From NCBI GenBank assembly GCA_036365145.1, contig JAEOAD010000018.1, positions 14,118,501 through 14,182,500 on the forward strand: a stretch of DNA of 64,000 nt, written 5' to 3'. Shown in pieces: positions 22,060-34,011 of this stretch; the first letter of the stretch is position 1; each line of letters starts with the position of its first letter. This stretch comes from Orientallactaga sibirica. Lineage: Eukaryota; Chordata; Mammalia; Rodentia; Dipodidae. The position numbers were made by a program, and so were the translations under genes. The notes below the pieces were generated by a model, which did not search any database, was not told where the DNA came from, and worked only from the letters and a program-made list of their open reading frames with translations.

Positions 22060-22065
22060 CCATCC

Positions 22066-22889
22066 CAGGTACAGAAAATTTTCTAGTAATAGTCTACAGC
22101 TTCTAGATGTGCCCTTATTCAAAAAAGTAATTTTACGTATGTCTTATTCACAATATCTTGATTTTAGATTGACCCTCCCCCTGCCCTTCTTTTATGCATT
22201 CTCTTCCCATGGCCTCTCTTAGGCCATTCCCCTCCCTGTAATCAGTTCTTCTACTTACATATGTGCATTACCATACATTTAAGTCCTTCCCTTTCCTTCC
22301 TCCATTATAGCCTTTTATCAGCTTACTGGTTTCTGGTACCTATTCTTTCTTTTAACAGCTATGTCCTAACTGGTTCTTAGATAATACTACTTTTAATATT
22401 CTATTGAAATTGATGTGTGTATCTGTCACTGTGGGATAATTGATTTTACTATTAAAAGTGATCCTACATGTCACTGACTTATGACAAGCTATTTTTCTTC
22501 CTTCCCTTTTTATGTATAATTGTGTGTCCTTATGGGGAGAAATGTGATATTTCAATAATCCATATATTGTCTATAGATCAACTCAAGACACTTAGGATAC
22601 CAACAATCTCAAAAAAATATTTCTTTATGATGAAAACATACAAAAATCTTATGTACTAGTTATTTTGGATATATGTGACATATGATATTTTGGTATAATA
22701 TAATTTTATCTTGTCCTCTAATTATACTTCTGTAGGACTAAAAATGCACTTACCTCATTTTCTTTGTTCTTCATTTCTAAGGTCTCTTGTGGCATATAAA
22801 AATAAATTGATCAAATATGGTACAATATAATAAATATAATATTATACATAATATAATATGTGGTATAATATTGTTCACTATGCTCCTTC
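22066..22889. other. Probable R1 continuation, then AT-rich sequence
   Basis: 22066-22120 weakly resembles the stretch that follows in other R1 copies. Beyond that I recognise no element. 22800-22870 is nearly all A and T. Confidence 0.35.
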
Positions 22890-23175
22890 TTTGTGATAGA
22901 ACACCATAACTCATTCTTCTTGATTGTGACGTTCTATTTTTTAACCAATCTCCTTATCCTCCCCATCCTCTACTTTCTGTAGCCTCTGGTAACTAATAAT
23001 TCTGCTTTGTACTTCTATGGACTCAGCCATGTTTACTTTACTGTGTAATGACTTTCAGGGCTATTCATGTTACCACAAATGACAGGATTTCATTCCTTTT
23101 TTATGACTGGATAGTATTCCATTCTGTATGTATACAATATATTTTCTTTGCAATAAATATGAGGGTTTTCTGGGT
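22890..23175 (-). mobile_element. Old L1 3' region, minus strand
   Basis: Reverse complement of a mammalian L1M-type 3' region. Landmarks are 'agcctctggtaactaataattctg', 'cattcatgttaccacaaatgacagg' and 'ttatgactggatagtattccatt'. Confidence 0.75.
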
Positions 23176-23589
23176 AAATCTCTGGATCACCTGTTCTTCA
23201 CCTACATAACTACTACATGTCTATGCCAAAACAGCTATCAAGGTCACCAAAAAACTGAAGAATCAATCACTGGAATTTATTGCTGATTCCCAAGAATCAT
23301 GTTAGTTCCTACTTACAGTTTAGTGGCTGTAGAAGATTCACATTTCCATAGCTGAATTTAAGAAGGCATGGACATAAAATTCTTCCATATACCCCCCCCC
23401 AAAAAAAAGGCTGGAGATAAATACTGGTAAATACCAGCAAAATTTGTCAAAATCAGATTTATATATTCATTCTTAAGTGAAATTTGCATGGAACTTTAAT
23501 TCCTTTGTCACTTTTGTCAAATTTAATTTATCTCATGTGAAATTATAATTATGATTTTTCATTAAAAATGCTAACATTATTCATAAGAC

Positions 23590-24480
23590 TCTCTCTCTCT
23601 GTGTAGCTTCTAAGTTTCTGGCTCAGTGTGTTTTGATTGGCCAGTATCCATCATGTGCCCCTGGGCTGGTTGTCAGTCTAGCAATAGGAGAAATACTCTT
23701 ATCACTGCTTCCTCTGTAATTTCTTGTGGGCCCCAGCAGATGTGGTAGAATTGACAAATCTTCTGGTAGGCAGTTGGCAATCTTTACGTGTCATATTGAT
23801 AGATCTTAAATATCTAGAGTATTCTCTGCCATCTGTAAAATAAAACAGATCCTCCAACCCATAGTGAAAGCAACTTGGATTATAGGGGCTATGCATAATG
23901 ATGTGAGTGTTTTTGGTGTGTAAGCATACTCTTCTTATTCAGAGAACATTGTGTTCTTCTGTCTGGAATCTATGAGTTTGCTGGCCATAGGATTCTTATT
24001 TGGTTTCCAGTAGAGCTCTCTCCCACTGAGCAGGCCTCATGTCTAATCAGAGAACAGTTGTTAACCTTCAAAAGCTGTGTGCCACTGTTACACAAGTGTG
24101 TACGTCTTTCCTGGCTGATTGATTTCATATCTTGCAGGGTCTCCTTATTATTCATGCTGTTGGTGACCATTGTCCTTCACCAACTTTCATAGCATTTTGG
24201 GGCACAATGAGGATTATCCAGGTTTTTCTATCAGTTCTAGTGTGGTATTTCAATCTTTTGTGGCTGTAGCCTGTGAGGTCTTCAGCAATAGGGTCTTATC
24301 TTTTAAGTCTGTCAGTTAAGCAAGTGTATGGCAAAAGCCTCCATTGTTTTGGGGACTGCATAGGTCTCCCTGGCAAGCTCACTGTGGTAGCTATTTCAAC
24401 TCTGGACCTGAGATTAACCAGGCAGAGCCATGGTGTTAGGATTAAGCAGTTTCTACCATCTATAGGGTACTTCTGCCCGG
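23590..24480 (-). mobile_element. R1 repeat, minus strand
   Basis: An uninterrupted copy used to align the others: 'ctgagcaggcctcatgtctaatc', 'gtgtgccactgttac', 'cttgcagggtctcc', 'gtcttcagcaatagggtctta'. It contains no open reading frame of note. Confidence 0.6.
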
Positions 24481-24699
24481 ATTGTCCCTTTCCCCCTTTA
24501 TTGGTGGTTAGATCATATAGAATGGTACCCAGAAGGAAGGTTTCAATGGAACTGTTTCACAGTGTCTTACGTTATGTGTAATTCCACTCCCCACCTTCTC
24601 TACCCTCCAATAGTCTGCAAATCCCCAAATTTGCCCTCACCTAGCCTGTTTAGCCTGCTGAGTATTTCCTCCTCACCTCCTGCATTGTTTAATTTTTTT

Positions 24700-24884
24700 A
24701 AACTTTATTTATCTACTCATCAGAGAGAGAGAGAGAGAGAGAGGCACACCAGGGCCTCTACCCACTGCAAATTCCAGATTCATGAACCACCTTGTGTATC
24801 TGACTTACATGGGTACTGGGGAATTGAACCTGGGCATTTAGCTTTGTAGGCAAGCACCATGACTGCTAATTCATCTCTCCAGCC
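24700..24884 (-). repeat. tRNA-derived SINE (subfamily A)
   Basis: Minus-strand head near 24884, short (AG)n at 24721-24742. A deletion shortens the middle. Confidence 0.85.
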
Positions 24885-25269
24885 TTATTTTTTTATCCTC
24901 AAGAAAAATTCATTATATTTCACAGAATAATAGACTACCTTTAAAACCCAGGACATGATCTACATTACATGATTACATACCATCATGTAACTTGCTTTTC
25001 TGAAAAGTTTTTTTTTTTTTTTTCTTTTATCATCTTGGGCATTTGAAACTTGCATTGAGAACACAAAAATTGAGATATTAGACAGGGACAAAAAGCACTA
25101 GAATAATCTTCTCATTACACATTCTATCATTCACTTAAAGAAATTTCCAGTGTCCTTAATTGAAAGTTTTAAAAATTACAGAATCAACTTCCCATTAGAC
25201 CTATTGACATATTTGAATAAAAAAATAAATAATTATGTTAGAAACATAGTAGAAAAGGAGCCCCAGTTT

Positions 25270-25790
25270 ATGACCCTGTGGCTGGGGTATTCATAGTTTC
25301 GGGGCATCAGAAGTGCTTCCAAATTGGACTTCGATCAGTCTTCATGAAGATAGCAGAAGGCTCATTTTTGAGACTGTTGTTCGAAAACCTCTTGCTAGAA
25401 TCTTGGTAGCCAGTCCAATGGGGACTAAGCTGGTTTTCCATTCAGGACTACCATTCTTCCCATGGGATGGTATTTTCTTTGTATCATTGAAACAGAACTA
25501 TAGACTGTAATGTTTGTTCTGGGAAGTTGTTCCATTTTGCAGCAAGCTTATATCTCAGTGCTGTCTTAGAGAGATATCTCCAATGTGCTTTTCATTCCTC
25601 ACACCTCGTTCTTGCAAAGAAGGTCTTGCCCTAGGTGCTGTTCTGCTTTTTAATGAATTCACTTTGATGACATCTAAATGTGGCAGGTGCTTCAGGACGT
25701 GCACATACACTTCATCCGGGAATAGTTTAATTTTAAAATTCTCTCACATGTGTAATATGTCTATGCCTAATGCTTTAGTTGAAATATAGA
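25270..25790 (-). pseudogene. Possible degraded retrocopy, unidentified
   Basis: On the minus strand several short protein-like stretches follow each other in different frames (for example PDEVYVHVLKHLPHLDVIKV from about 25715, and MIQRKYHPMGRMVVLNGKP). Stops and frame changes separate them, as expected for an old processed pseudogene. I do not recognise a parent gene, and composition alone could mislead. Plus-strand open frames at 25313-25789 are mirror images of this region. Confidence 0.2.
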
Positions 25791-26381
25791 GATTTTGTTT
25801 GCCTTTTCATTTCTTTCTCTCTGAAGCACTGTCTCCTAACTTATCATGGCCATTATTGTTGGGCTGGGAGTGAAGAAAGAAAGCCAAATCATGCCAAAAC
25901 ACTGAACATTTGATCCTACAGATGTTAAAAAGAAAATTTATCTGCACTCAGCTTTTGAGTGTATAAGATGAGTTGGTGGCAGTATGAAAGGAAGATTGAG
26001 CAAACTGATACATAAAAATAAATACAATGAATTCTCTTGTTTCATTAACAATTTGCACATATGGATCATCCATTCAAATTTTGAAACAGAAACAGATATC
26101 TTCATTCAAATACCCTGCAGTGTTTTAAGAGCAGCATGCAAGCATGAGTCAAACATTTCACCATCTTTAGTGTTATTTATTGCTACAAAATATGCCATTC
26201 TATTACTAAGAAACATCTTAGATTCTATATTAATGGTGTTATTATTAAATTATACATTACATATAAAATTTGAGATGCCTTTGCCCTAAACTTCCCATGT
26301 GTGACTTCTGCATTAGATTAGCTCTGATGAACTTGAAACTTAGTCTTACTTAATAAAGATAACTAACAAAAATTTACTCAT
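25791..26381. other. Unassigned AT-rich sequence
   Basis: A 101-codon frame at 25984-26289 lies in AT-rich DNA with no recognisable domain. I see no other feature. Confidence 0.35.
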
Positions 26382-26417
26382 AATTTATTTGCAAGCAGAG
26401 AAAGGAGTGAGATAAAG

Positions 26418-26457
<40 letters not shown>

Positions 26458-26646
26458 GGCATGTCAGGGCCTTAAACCACTGCAAATGAACTCTAGATGC
26501 ATGCACCCCCTTGTGCATCTGGCTTACGTGGGTTCTGGAAAGCTGAACGGGGATCCTTTGGCTTTATAGGCAAATGCCTTAACCACTAAGCCATCTCTTC
26601 AGCCCTCAAGCAAGCAATTTTTAACTGCTAAGCCATCTCCCCAACC
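26382..26646 (-). repeat. tRNA-derived SINE plus an adjoining second head fragment
   Basis: A full subfamily A copy occupies 26382-26605. At 26610-26646 a second, diverged head (TTAACTGCTAAGCCATCTCC on the plus strand) follows directly, giving a tandem of a full element and an extra head. Confidence 0.85.
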
Positions 26647-28216
26647 TGGCAAATATTTTTTTGATAATACTTCTTGATATGTTTTTATGTTGAATAGTCA
26701 CAACTTTTTGCCATTGATACAAGTTAGATATGAGAAGGGTACAAGAGAACATATAGAAAAAATGGGAAAGTGGAGAGTTGACCAGTGGGTTGGCTGTCAG
26801 AGGCAAGTGTAGATGTCTAAATAGTGCTTCCTAATCATCTTTTTTAGAGAAGGCAATTAGCCACTTATTTCCATGTGGTATGGAGGCATTTTATGCCTGC
26901 ATTTATCACAATATTGGTGTACACCTAAGCTACATGATATGTGTGGTTCATGCAGTATGATGGGAGACTGAAGAAGGTATATGATATAATTTGTGGCCTC
27001 CTGGAACCATCAAATCAATGTAATCTAGAAAACCAAAATTTCTGAGAGAACTGGTGTCATGATGACGAGGGCACAGGGACAGAAACTTTGGCAATCAGGA
27101 CTAGAAGTTTTGGATAGATGTTAGTTCAATGTCAGCATGATTAAACTGGAATTACATTTTTTGGTATAACAAAACCAAACAAATGTTTATTGAATGTATA
27201 GGTGCGGTAGACTGCCTCAAAGAAACAAGCATGATCAACTGAATATCTATGGACTTACACAGGAAGATCAGTGACCACTGAAAGTAAAGGACATCTCTGA
27301 GAGACAAGAGGACTTTCTGATGCCACCACAAAGGTCTGAAGCTCATGTCAGGATAGCATATAACTTCCTCAATCCTGCCACAAAACCAAGTTATTAGGGC
27401 AATGGGAACCCAATCCAGGATTATTATATAAAAGAGAATTAAAATGAGTATGAAATGAGTCCCTTGTTAGTTTTTAAGCTTATTATCATTAGGAATGCAG
27501 ATTTCAGAGAACATGGAATAGCCTAGAAGAGGACAACTGCAAGTATCGAAGTCAGCTAGAGATATGCTGAGTCATATCAAGGCACAAACACAGGGAACAG
27601 CAGTGGCCAACCCCACATACCAGCTCTCTCTCTCTCTCTCTTTCTGTTACATTCATGCACACAATCTCAAATATTGTGATATTATTTGTATTTTCCCCAA
27701 ATTACCATACTTTCAGTGATAGTAATACTTTATTTATCCACCCCTTTTACTGCTCCTTGTCACCAATTTGGTGAATACCTATATACTTAAATAATTCTAA
27801 CTAATGTCTTACCTCTTCTGTGTATCCTCCCCTTTCCTGTACCCAGTAGAGAAATATTTGTCCCTTTTTGAAAATCATTTGTACTCTACAAATTGCATGC
27901 ACTTCTACCCTGAAAGTTGTAAAAATATATTTCTTTTACATAATCAAATAGCTTACATTTTAATCAGTTATTTAGATTCATGTGTTATATCTTTTCCTAT
28001 AATATTCAAAATGCTGTGAGTGATTGTTCTAGGTAGTTTCCTTTAGCCTTCATAAGCTGAAATTGAAAGAATTAATGAAGTCTAAGGTGTAAAACAATAT
28101 AGGATAGTGTCCTATAAAAAAGCTCTAGGGATCAAGACCTACTTGAAAATATTCATGGAACTTCTTAATAGTTTAAGTCATGAGATACCTCAAATTAAGT
28201 TTCAATGTAAAGAAAT
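26647..28216. other. Unassigned sequence
   Basis: No repeat or coding exon is recognised in this 1.6 kb, apart from a CT microsatellite at 27626-27645. Confidence 0.35.
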
Positions 28217-28395
28217 GACCGGGCATGGTGATGAACATCTTTAATACCAGCACTCAGGAGGCAGGAGTAGCAGGATTGCTGTGATTTCAAGGCTGAGTTT
28301 CGCCTGAGACTACATAATGAATTGCAGGTTAGACTGGGTTAGAACAAGACCCTACCTCCAAAAAAACCAAGCAAGAGAGAGAGAAAGAGAAAAAG

Positions 28396-28451
<56 letters not shown>
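28217..28451 (+). repeat. B1 SINE followed by compound (CA)n(GA)n
   Basis: An old B1 (ACCGGGCATGGTGATGAACA…) ends at about 28372. It is followed by AG/AAAG sequence, a pure (CA)n tract at 28396-28424 and a pure (GA)n tract to 28450. The compound microsatellite probably evolved from the B1 tail. Confidence 0.85.
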
Positions 28452-28455
<4 letters not shown>

Positions 28456-29587
28456 AGCTGTGTGGGACATGAGTAGATTTAAGTTGCAATTCTAACTTCA
28501 GCCTCATGCTAGTATGTAATCAGGAAAACCAATGGACACAGTTGACTTCAATTTCCTCTCTCATTTGATGAAAATTAACACATATTTTCATGGTGAATTT
28601 AAGTAAAGAATGTGCTTATGCATATGTATGGTCTTTGGTGAATGTAAATCAGTTTTGTTTCTCGAGATAATTAATGTCTTTTCAGTACTTCCTTGACCCC
28701 CTTTCAACTCCTCCTTCAAATCAGAAGTAGGAAAACAAATCTTAGAATAGGGCTGATGGGGAGAATAAGAAATACGTATTATAACTACTGTTGCACTCAT
28801 CACTAAGATGGGCTCTCATTTTATAATGAAATATGGTTTTGCAAAATAGTTGTGAGCTAAATGCCACATGAAGGTTATTTAATTAAAATGATACTTTAGT
28901 CCAAGCAAGCAAACAAGCACAAGTTCAAGCCTCCAGTACTCTTACAGAATACAGCCATCAGTGTTCTTTGTGTTTATGTAGTTTGTTTGGCTAGAAGAGC
29001 TTCTGCTATTCTTTATTCTGCTGTGTTACATTACAATAATTTGACTGGGATTCTTTGTATTAATAAAAGATTGCCCATCTCAATTTTAATTTATGTTAGA
29101 GTAATTTGGCAACAGGTATGTATAACTCTAATCTGTTATTTAACATGGTATAAGATATTAAGAAATAAAATTGTAATCATTATTTTGTCTTGATACTAGG
29201 TTTGGCCAAATGCAGAACTTGGTATTGCAAGAACAACATTCACTATCAGAAAGCTAGATGCACATTTTACATGTCATGCTTAGCAAGTTAATGTGGGCAA
29301 AAACAAATTCAATTTTCTAAATCTTTATCTGTTTAGATGTACCATTAAAGTGACAATGCTTCAAGTTTTTATTTGTTATTGAAATGGGAAAGTAATTAGA
29401 TACATAAATATATTAAATATATGTTTCTATACATATAATGTATATATTTGAATGTATACTCAACACAAATACATGCAGAGAATCCCTGTTCAGCATAGTT
29501 CATAGCCTCACACAGAATTCTGGAATTTTAGACTTAGTAGGACTCTTGGCAGATGGTAGTTCTGTCTCTCTTTTTAATAAACATCCT
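28452..29587. other. Unassigned AT-rich sequence
   Basis: Nothing recognised. Short frames such as 28588-28803 minus and 28987-29193 plus have no family signature. Confidence 0.35.
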
Positions 29588-29862
29588 TTTGTAGTTACCT
29601 TCACATTGTTGGGACAAAACACCTGACCAAACACAGCTGGTGGAAGAAAAGGTTCATTTTAGCTAACAATCTTGAAAGGAAGCTTCATGATGGCAGGGAA
29701 AAGAGGATAGAGCAGAGACTGAACATCACCTCCTGTCACAGCACTTGGAAAACAACAGGGAAAAAGAGTGAGCTGAGCTGTTACTGGAAATCTGGAGGCC
29801 TCAAGGTCCACCCCCAGTGAAACATATCTGATTCAAACTACTATACGCCCCTTTCTAAATTT
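29588..29862 (-). mobile_element. Solo MaLR-type LTR, minus strand, shortened
   Basis: Same family and orientation as 13012-13360: 'aaaggttcattttagctaacaatc', 'aagcttcatgatggcaggg', 'catcacctcctgtcacagc'. Internal deletions make it shorter. Confidence 0.65.
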
Positions 29863-30019
29863 CTCAAAAACAGCTTTGGCTCAGTATAAAACCTGCTTTC
29901 TTCCTAATCACTATGAAAAATTACTGTGCATGATGCAATGTGGAGTTCCTTGATTTACTCTTGTTAGAAATATTGTGACATGTGGGATGTACAAACCTCA
30001 TGGAAAAAAACAAAACAAC

Positions 30020-30372
30020 TTGTGATAGTTAATCTCTGGGTGTCAACATGCCAGAATTTAGAATCAGCACGGATACAAATCTCTGCCCATGTCTGTGAGG
30101 TGTTGTCTATTTTCAGTAAGCTAATAATGGATGACATCATAGCATGGGCTATGTTATATATAAAAATTAAAAAGCTAATTGAACATTCAGCATTCCACAT
30201 TCTTTCTACTTCCTCTCTGCTGATGGGACACTGCCTTCCTGTTCCTGCCATGCTTTCCCTAAAATGATGGAGTCTACTGTGCGGAGCTGCAAGGTTAATT
30301 AAACCATTTTCCTTCCATAAGTTGTTTCTTGCCTGAAATTTTGTCTCTGCAATGAGAAAGTAACTGATGCCC
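30020..30372 (+). mobile_element. ERVL/MaLR-type solo LTR, plus strand
   Basis: It begins TGTGATAGTTAATCTCTGGG and ends AAGTAACTGATGCC, with TTAATTAAACC in the polyadenylation position about 75 bp before the end. The pattern of TGTGATGGTTAAT…GTAACTAA ends is typical of rodent ERVL/MaLR LTRs. Confidence 0.6.
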
Positions 30373-31084
30373 TATAAGTAGACCTGCAAATATTCAGGGC
30401 ATGGGGATGCTTAGAGGCTTTCTATTTGAGATACTTCACAGTTCTGCTCAGAGGAGGTTAAGGCCAAGGAAGCAGACTCTGGAGATGCTCAGGGATGTGG
30501 GCAACATAAATCATGTGCAGAACAAATATTTCAGTCCAATGTTGTAACACTCATTTTTTTTTCATGTTGATTCATTTTTATTATAAATCCTCTAGTGGTA
30601 GAACAGATCTGGCCACTTACCCAGCAACTCTTCTTAAACCTTCAGCATACATGCACCTTTTTTGTAGACTTGAAAAAGAATTAGTGACAGAGCCTTTATC
30701 CTTATCATGAAAGTATTTACAGCTTACTGGAGATTAAAATTTTATAGTGTAAGATAAAATAAATATTTTGAAATAGGTGTGAGAGATGCATAGTATATTG
30801 CAATAGAACAATAGAGAATAGAAAAATAAGGACTATCTAAGGGAGATACAGTCTGAAGAAAAAAGAAGGCTTGACCCACTACACTCAGGAACAGATAATT
30901 AATTCAGACAAATATCCTGTAATTGATCTTGAAATAGTGAAGTATCCAGCTACATTATGAAGTGGTGGGAACCCAATGAATATTCCATGAATCAAGAATT
31001 GGGGTATAAAGTACATATAAAAAAACTCTTTCATAGGGAAAATACTAATACATGAGTTGAGTGGGGAATTTTAAAGAAAATGTG

Positions 31085-31650
31085 AACCCCACCACCACTG
31101 GTGCTCATTAAACCCTATGATAAGCACCCCAAATGGAGCTCCACCATAGGTAAGTTACTAGTTTGACAATCCCTTCCTCCCCCAAATCCTGCTGCTTTAC
31201 ATGTCACCCCCCACCAGTGGAACCACAGCAGGAGAATTTCAGGTTGGCCCCTCCCTCCCTTCAACCTTGCCTCATGCCCCCCTCCACACACACACATTGA
31301 GTCCCACTACAGGTGAGAGTGAGTTCAGTGGTGATGCCTTGTAGGTCTTATGCCTTCTGGGTATTCTTTGTGGGTATCGAGTGGAGCTGCTATTGCTGGT
31401 GATTTCCTAGTCTCACCAATTCCGCTCTCACACCTGTGCCTCTCCTGCCAGTTTGGTCAAGCTAAACCCCTGCAAGTTAGTCCCCCTTTCTTAACAACCT
31501 CCCCACCTGCACCCACCTACATGTATAAATTGGTTCTCTTTCCCTACCCACTGTGGGTGGAAGCACATCATCATACTGCTGGGCTGAAAAGCCTTGTACA
31601 ACCCTACATCCCCCCACAGATGTTTATCTGCCCACTTCTGCCTACTTAGA
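31085..31650 (+). other. C-rich block, possibly L1 5' UTR-like
   Basis: GC-rich compared with its surroundings, with repeated CCCC runs and no stable open frame beyond 99 codons. Similar GC-rich blocks lie next to R1 sequence at 42891-43735 and 51890-52330. It could be an L1-type 5' region, but I cannot show this. Confidence 0.3.
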
Positions 31651-32239
31651 CACACCTAATGAATCAATCAAACAAAAAGTTGGTCTTTGAAAGGAGAAAC
31701 AAGACTGACAAACCTGTATTTCAGAACACTGGAAAATCTAAAAATTAATCTAAAAATCTAAAAATAAAAGAGATGACCTAATAAAGATAAACTGAGAGGA
31801 GTTAAAAAATTAAAAGATAGTTAAAATAAGTAATGAGATTGAAGCACTAATTAAAAATCTCTCAGTCAAAAAACCCAGGTCCAGATGAGTTCATCATAGA
31901 ATTGTATAAGCTCTCTATAGAATATATGAAACCACTGCTTCTCATATTATTTCACAAAATTGAAAAGGAAGGAATGCTCCCAAACTCCTTCTATGTAGTC
32001 AGTATTACAGTAGTAGCAAACCCGGACAGAGAAATAAAACAATAGAACAATCTTCCTCATGAATGTAGATAGGAAAATTCTCAATAAGTTTCTTGAAGAT
32101 GATGAAAAGATTTCTCATGGACTTAAAGGATTAATGTTGTGAAGATGGACATTTCACTGAAAAGAATATATGGATTCAATGCCATTCCAATCAAAATGAC
32201 ATCACAATTCTTCACAGAAATAGAGAAAACAGTTTTTTT

Positions 32240-32245
32240 TAAAAA

Positions 32246-32293
<48 letters not shown>

Positions 32294-32473
32294 CAGAGAA
32301 TGAGTGAGTCACTTTGAATGAACTCTGTTCACGTCCGCCCCCTTGTGGGCAAGTGTGGCATTGAGCCCTTGTATCACTTTGCATCTGGCTAAACGTGGGA
32401 CCTGGGACAAACTAATGGGCGTTCTTAGGCTTAGCAGGCAGGTACTTTAACCACTAAGCCGTCTCTCCAGCCC
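32240..32473 (-). repeat. tRNA-derived SINE (subfamily B) inside L1
   Basis: Subfamily B differs in the middle: 'ccccttgtgggcaagtgtggcattgagcccttgtatcactttgcatctggctaaacg', split here for description. A long (AG)n tract lies at 32251-32288. CCGCCCCCTTGTGG at 32335-32348 is one base from the reversed CTCF core. Confidence 0.88.
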
Positions 32474-33135
32474 AAGCAAAAAGTTTTAAAATTCCTATGA
32501 CAGCACAAAGGCAGCAAATAGCCACCATGTCTGCAGCCAAAAGAATCCTGCTGGAAGTTTCAGTATATACGATTCCAGGCTATACGTAGAGCCATGATCA
32601 TACAAAAGACAATGGTGTCATAACAATGGAAGCATTGTTCTTTGGATAGAAAAGAAGACTCAGGTATGACTCAATCTAACTATAGTCATCCCATTTTTGA
32701 TGAAAAGGCTGAAATTACACCTTGGAGAAAACACACTATTTTCAACAAATGGTGCTGAGGAAACTGGATATCTACATGTTAGAGAATGATTATAGACCCA
32801 TGTCTTTTACCATGCATGATAATCAAACCTAAACACATCAAGGACTTCAACCTTGGACCTGAAACACTGTCATAACGACAGGATACAGTAGGGAGAGCAT
32901 TTCAAGATGTAGACATACGGAAGGAGTTTCAGAATAAGATTCTAGTAGTAGATTCAACACATGGGACTTCATGACTAAAAATCTATCATATAATTAATGA
33001 CTTAATTGAAAACCTATAGAATGGAAGAAAATCTTTACAGGTATATATCTGATAGAGGGTTAATATTTAGAGTATACAACAACTTTCAGGGCATGGTGGC
33101 ACATGCTTTTGACCCCAGCACTGGGAAGGTAGAGG

Positions 33136-34011
33136 TGTAACAGGGATTTGGGGGTTCAGGAAAAGTCCTTAAACTCCAAACCCTGAGATTGTACCTGGTT
33201 TTATCAAAGAATTGGAATTAAAAGTCAGAGAAGGATAGTTCATAAACTGTTACATTTATTTAGGAAATTTGGGGATACTAGGAGTCAGCTGACCATGGAA
33301 GGGAGAAAGGAAACACCCATCTGGTCTGAGAGCCCATGTGGGAATTGAGCATGGGTGCAGAAAAAATGTAGAAAGGGATTTCCTAAAAAGACTCGTGCTT
33401 TAAAAGTTAAAAGGTCAGTCGGGTGTGGTGGCACATACCTTTAATCCCAGCATTTGGGAGGCAGAGGTAGGAGGATTGCCATGAGTTCAAGGCCACACTG
33501 AGACTACATAGTGAATTCCAGGTCAGCCTGGGCTAGAATGAGACCCTACCTGGAAAAACAAAAACAAAACAAAACAAAACAAAATTAAAAGTTCGTAAAA
33601 ATAGCAAAAACAGAATATCCTTTCCCACTCTGCCACAGTGAGAAGGACATTATTTTACTGATGTTGTGACCCCTGAGATTCAGGTGCTGAGGAATGCATA
33701 GTCAAGGAGTCAGAAAAAAAATGTTTTTCTACTTGGCCCCCAATAAGTATTTATTAGAGTCAGGGGGCTGTCTCTGGAAGAGGTTGGCACACCTAGGTAA
33801 TGTATGAGAGCCAACTGGATTGGGCTCAGAGAAGGGGTAAACGTGCACACACACACACCTGAATATGGAGAGAGAGAGAGCTGTTTGGATGAGACTGAGG
33901 CCCACTCTGAATTCCAGTTCTGCTGCTGAAGCAGGTGACTGTGTAACCTAAGATTTTCCTCTTTTAGCTTTTCCCCTAAACTGCCTAACGAAGCTACCTT
34001 CTGCCCTCTCA
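33136..34011 (-). mobile_element. ERV1-like solo LTR, family LTR-A, with 4-bp target duplication
   Basis: It starts TGTAACAGGGATTTGGGGG and ends TGCCCTCTCA. GAGG flanks it at 33132-33135 and 34012-34015. A 4-bp duplication points to an ERV1/gammaretrovirus-like integrase. CATTTATTTAGG near 33246-33256 is the reversed polyadenylation region. Without the inner B1 the LTR is about 0.7 kb. Confidence 0.88.
33405..33602 (+). repeat. B1 SINE inside the LTR
   Basis: Full-length B1 (GTCGGGTGTGGTGGCACATACC…) with a (CAAAA)n tail. TTAAAAG flanks it at about 33408-33414 and 33585-33591. It is the youngest layer of this nest. Confidence 0.9.

Larger units (their letters stand above)
20270..22065 (+). 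mobile_element. Deleted class II (ERVK-like) provirus with 6-bp target duplication
   Basis: CCATCC at 20270-20275 and 22060-22065 flanks an element running from TGTATGG (20276) to CCCAACA (22059). A 6-bp duplication is the class II signature. The element holds the first 28 bp of a 5' LTR, the 3' end of pol (integrase), a tandem-repeat-bearing stretch where env would be expected, a purine-rich tract, and a 370-bp 3' LTR. gag, protease, reverse transcriptase and env are missing. It is incapable of replication and inserted in an R1 repeat. Confidence 0.88.

Noticed and set aside
31115..31649. Protein-coding genes in the C-rich block
   Set aside because: Pro/Leu-rich frames on both strands come from base composition. 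There is no motif or splice context.
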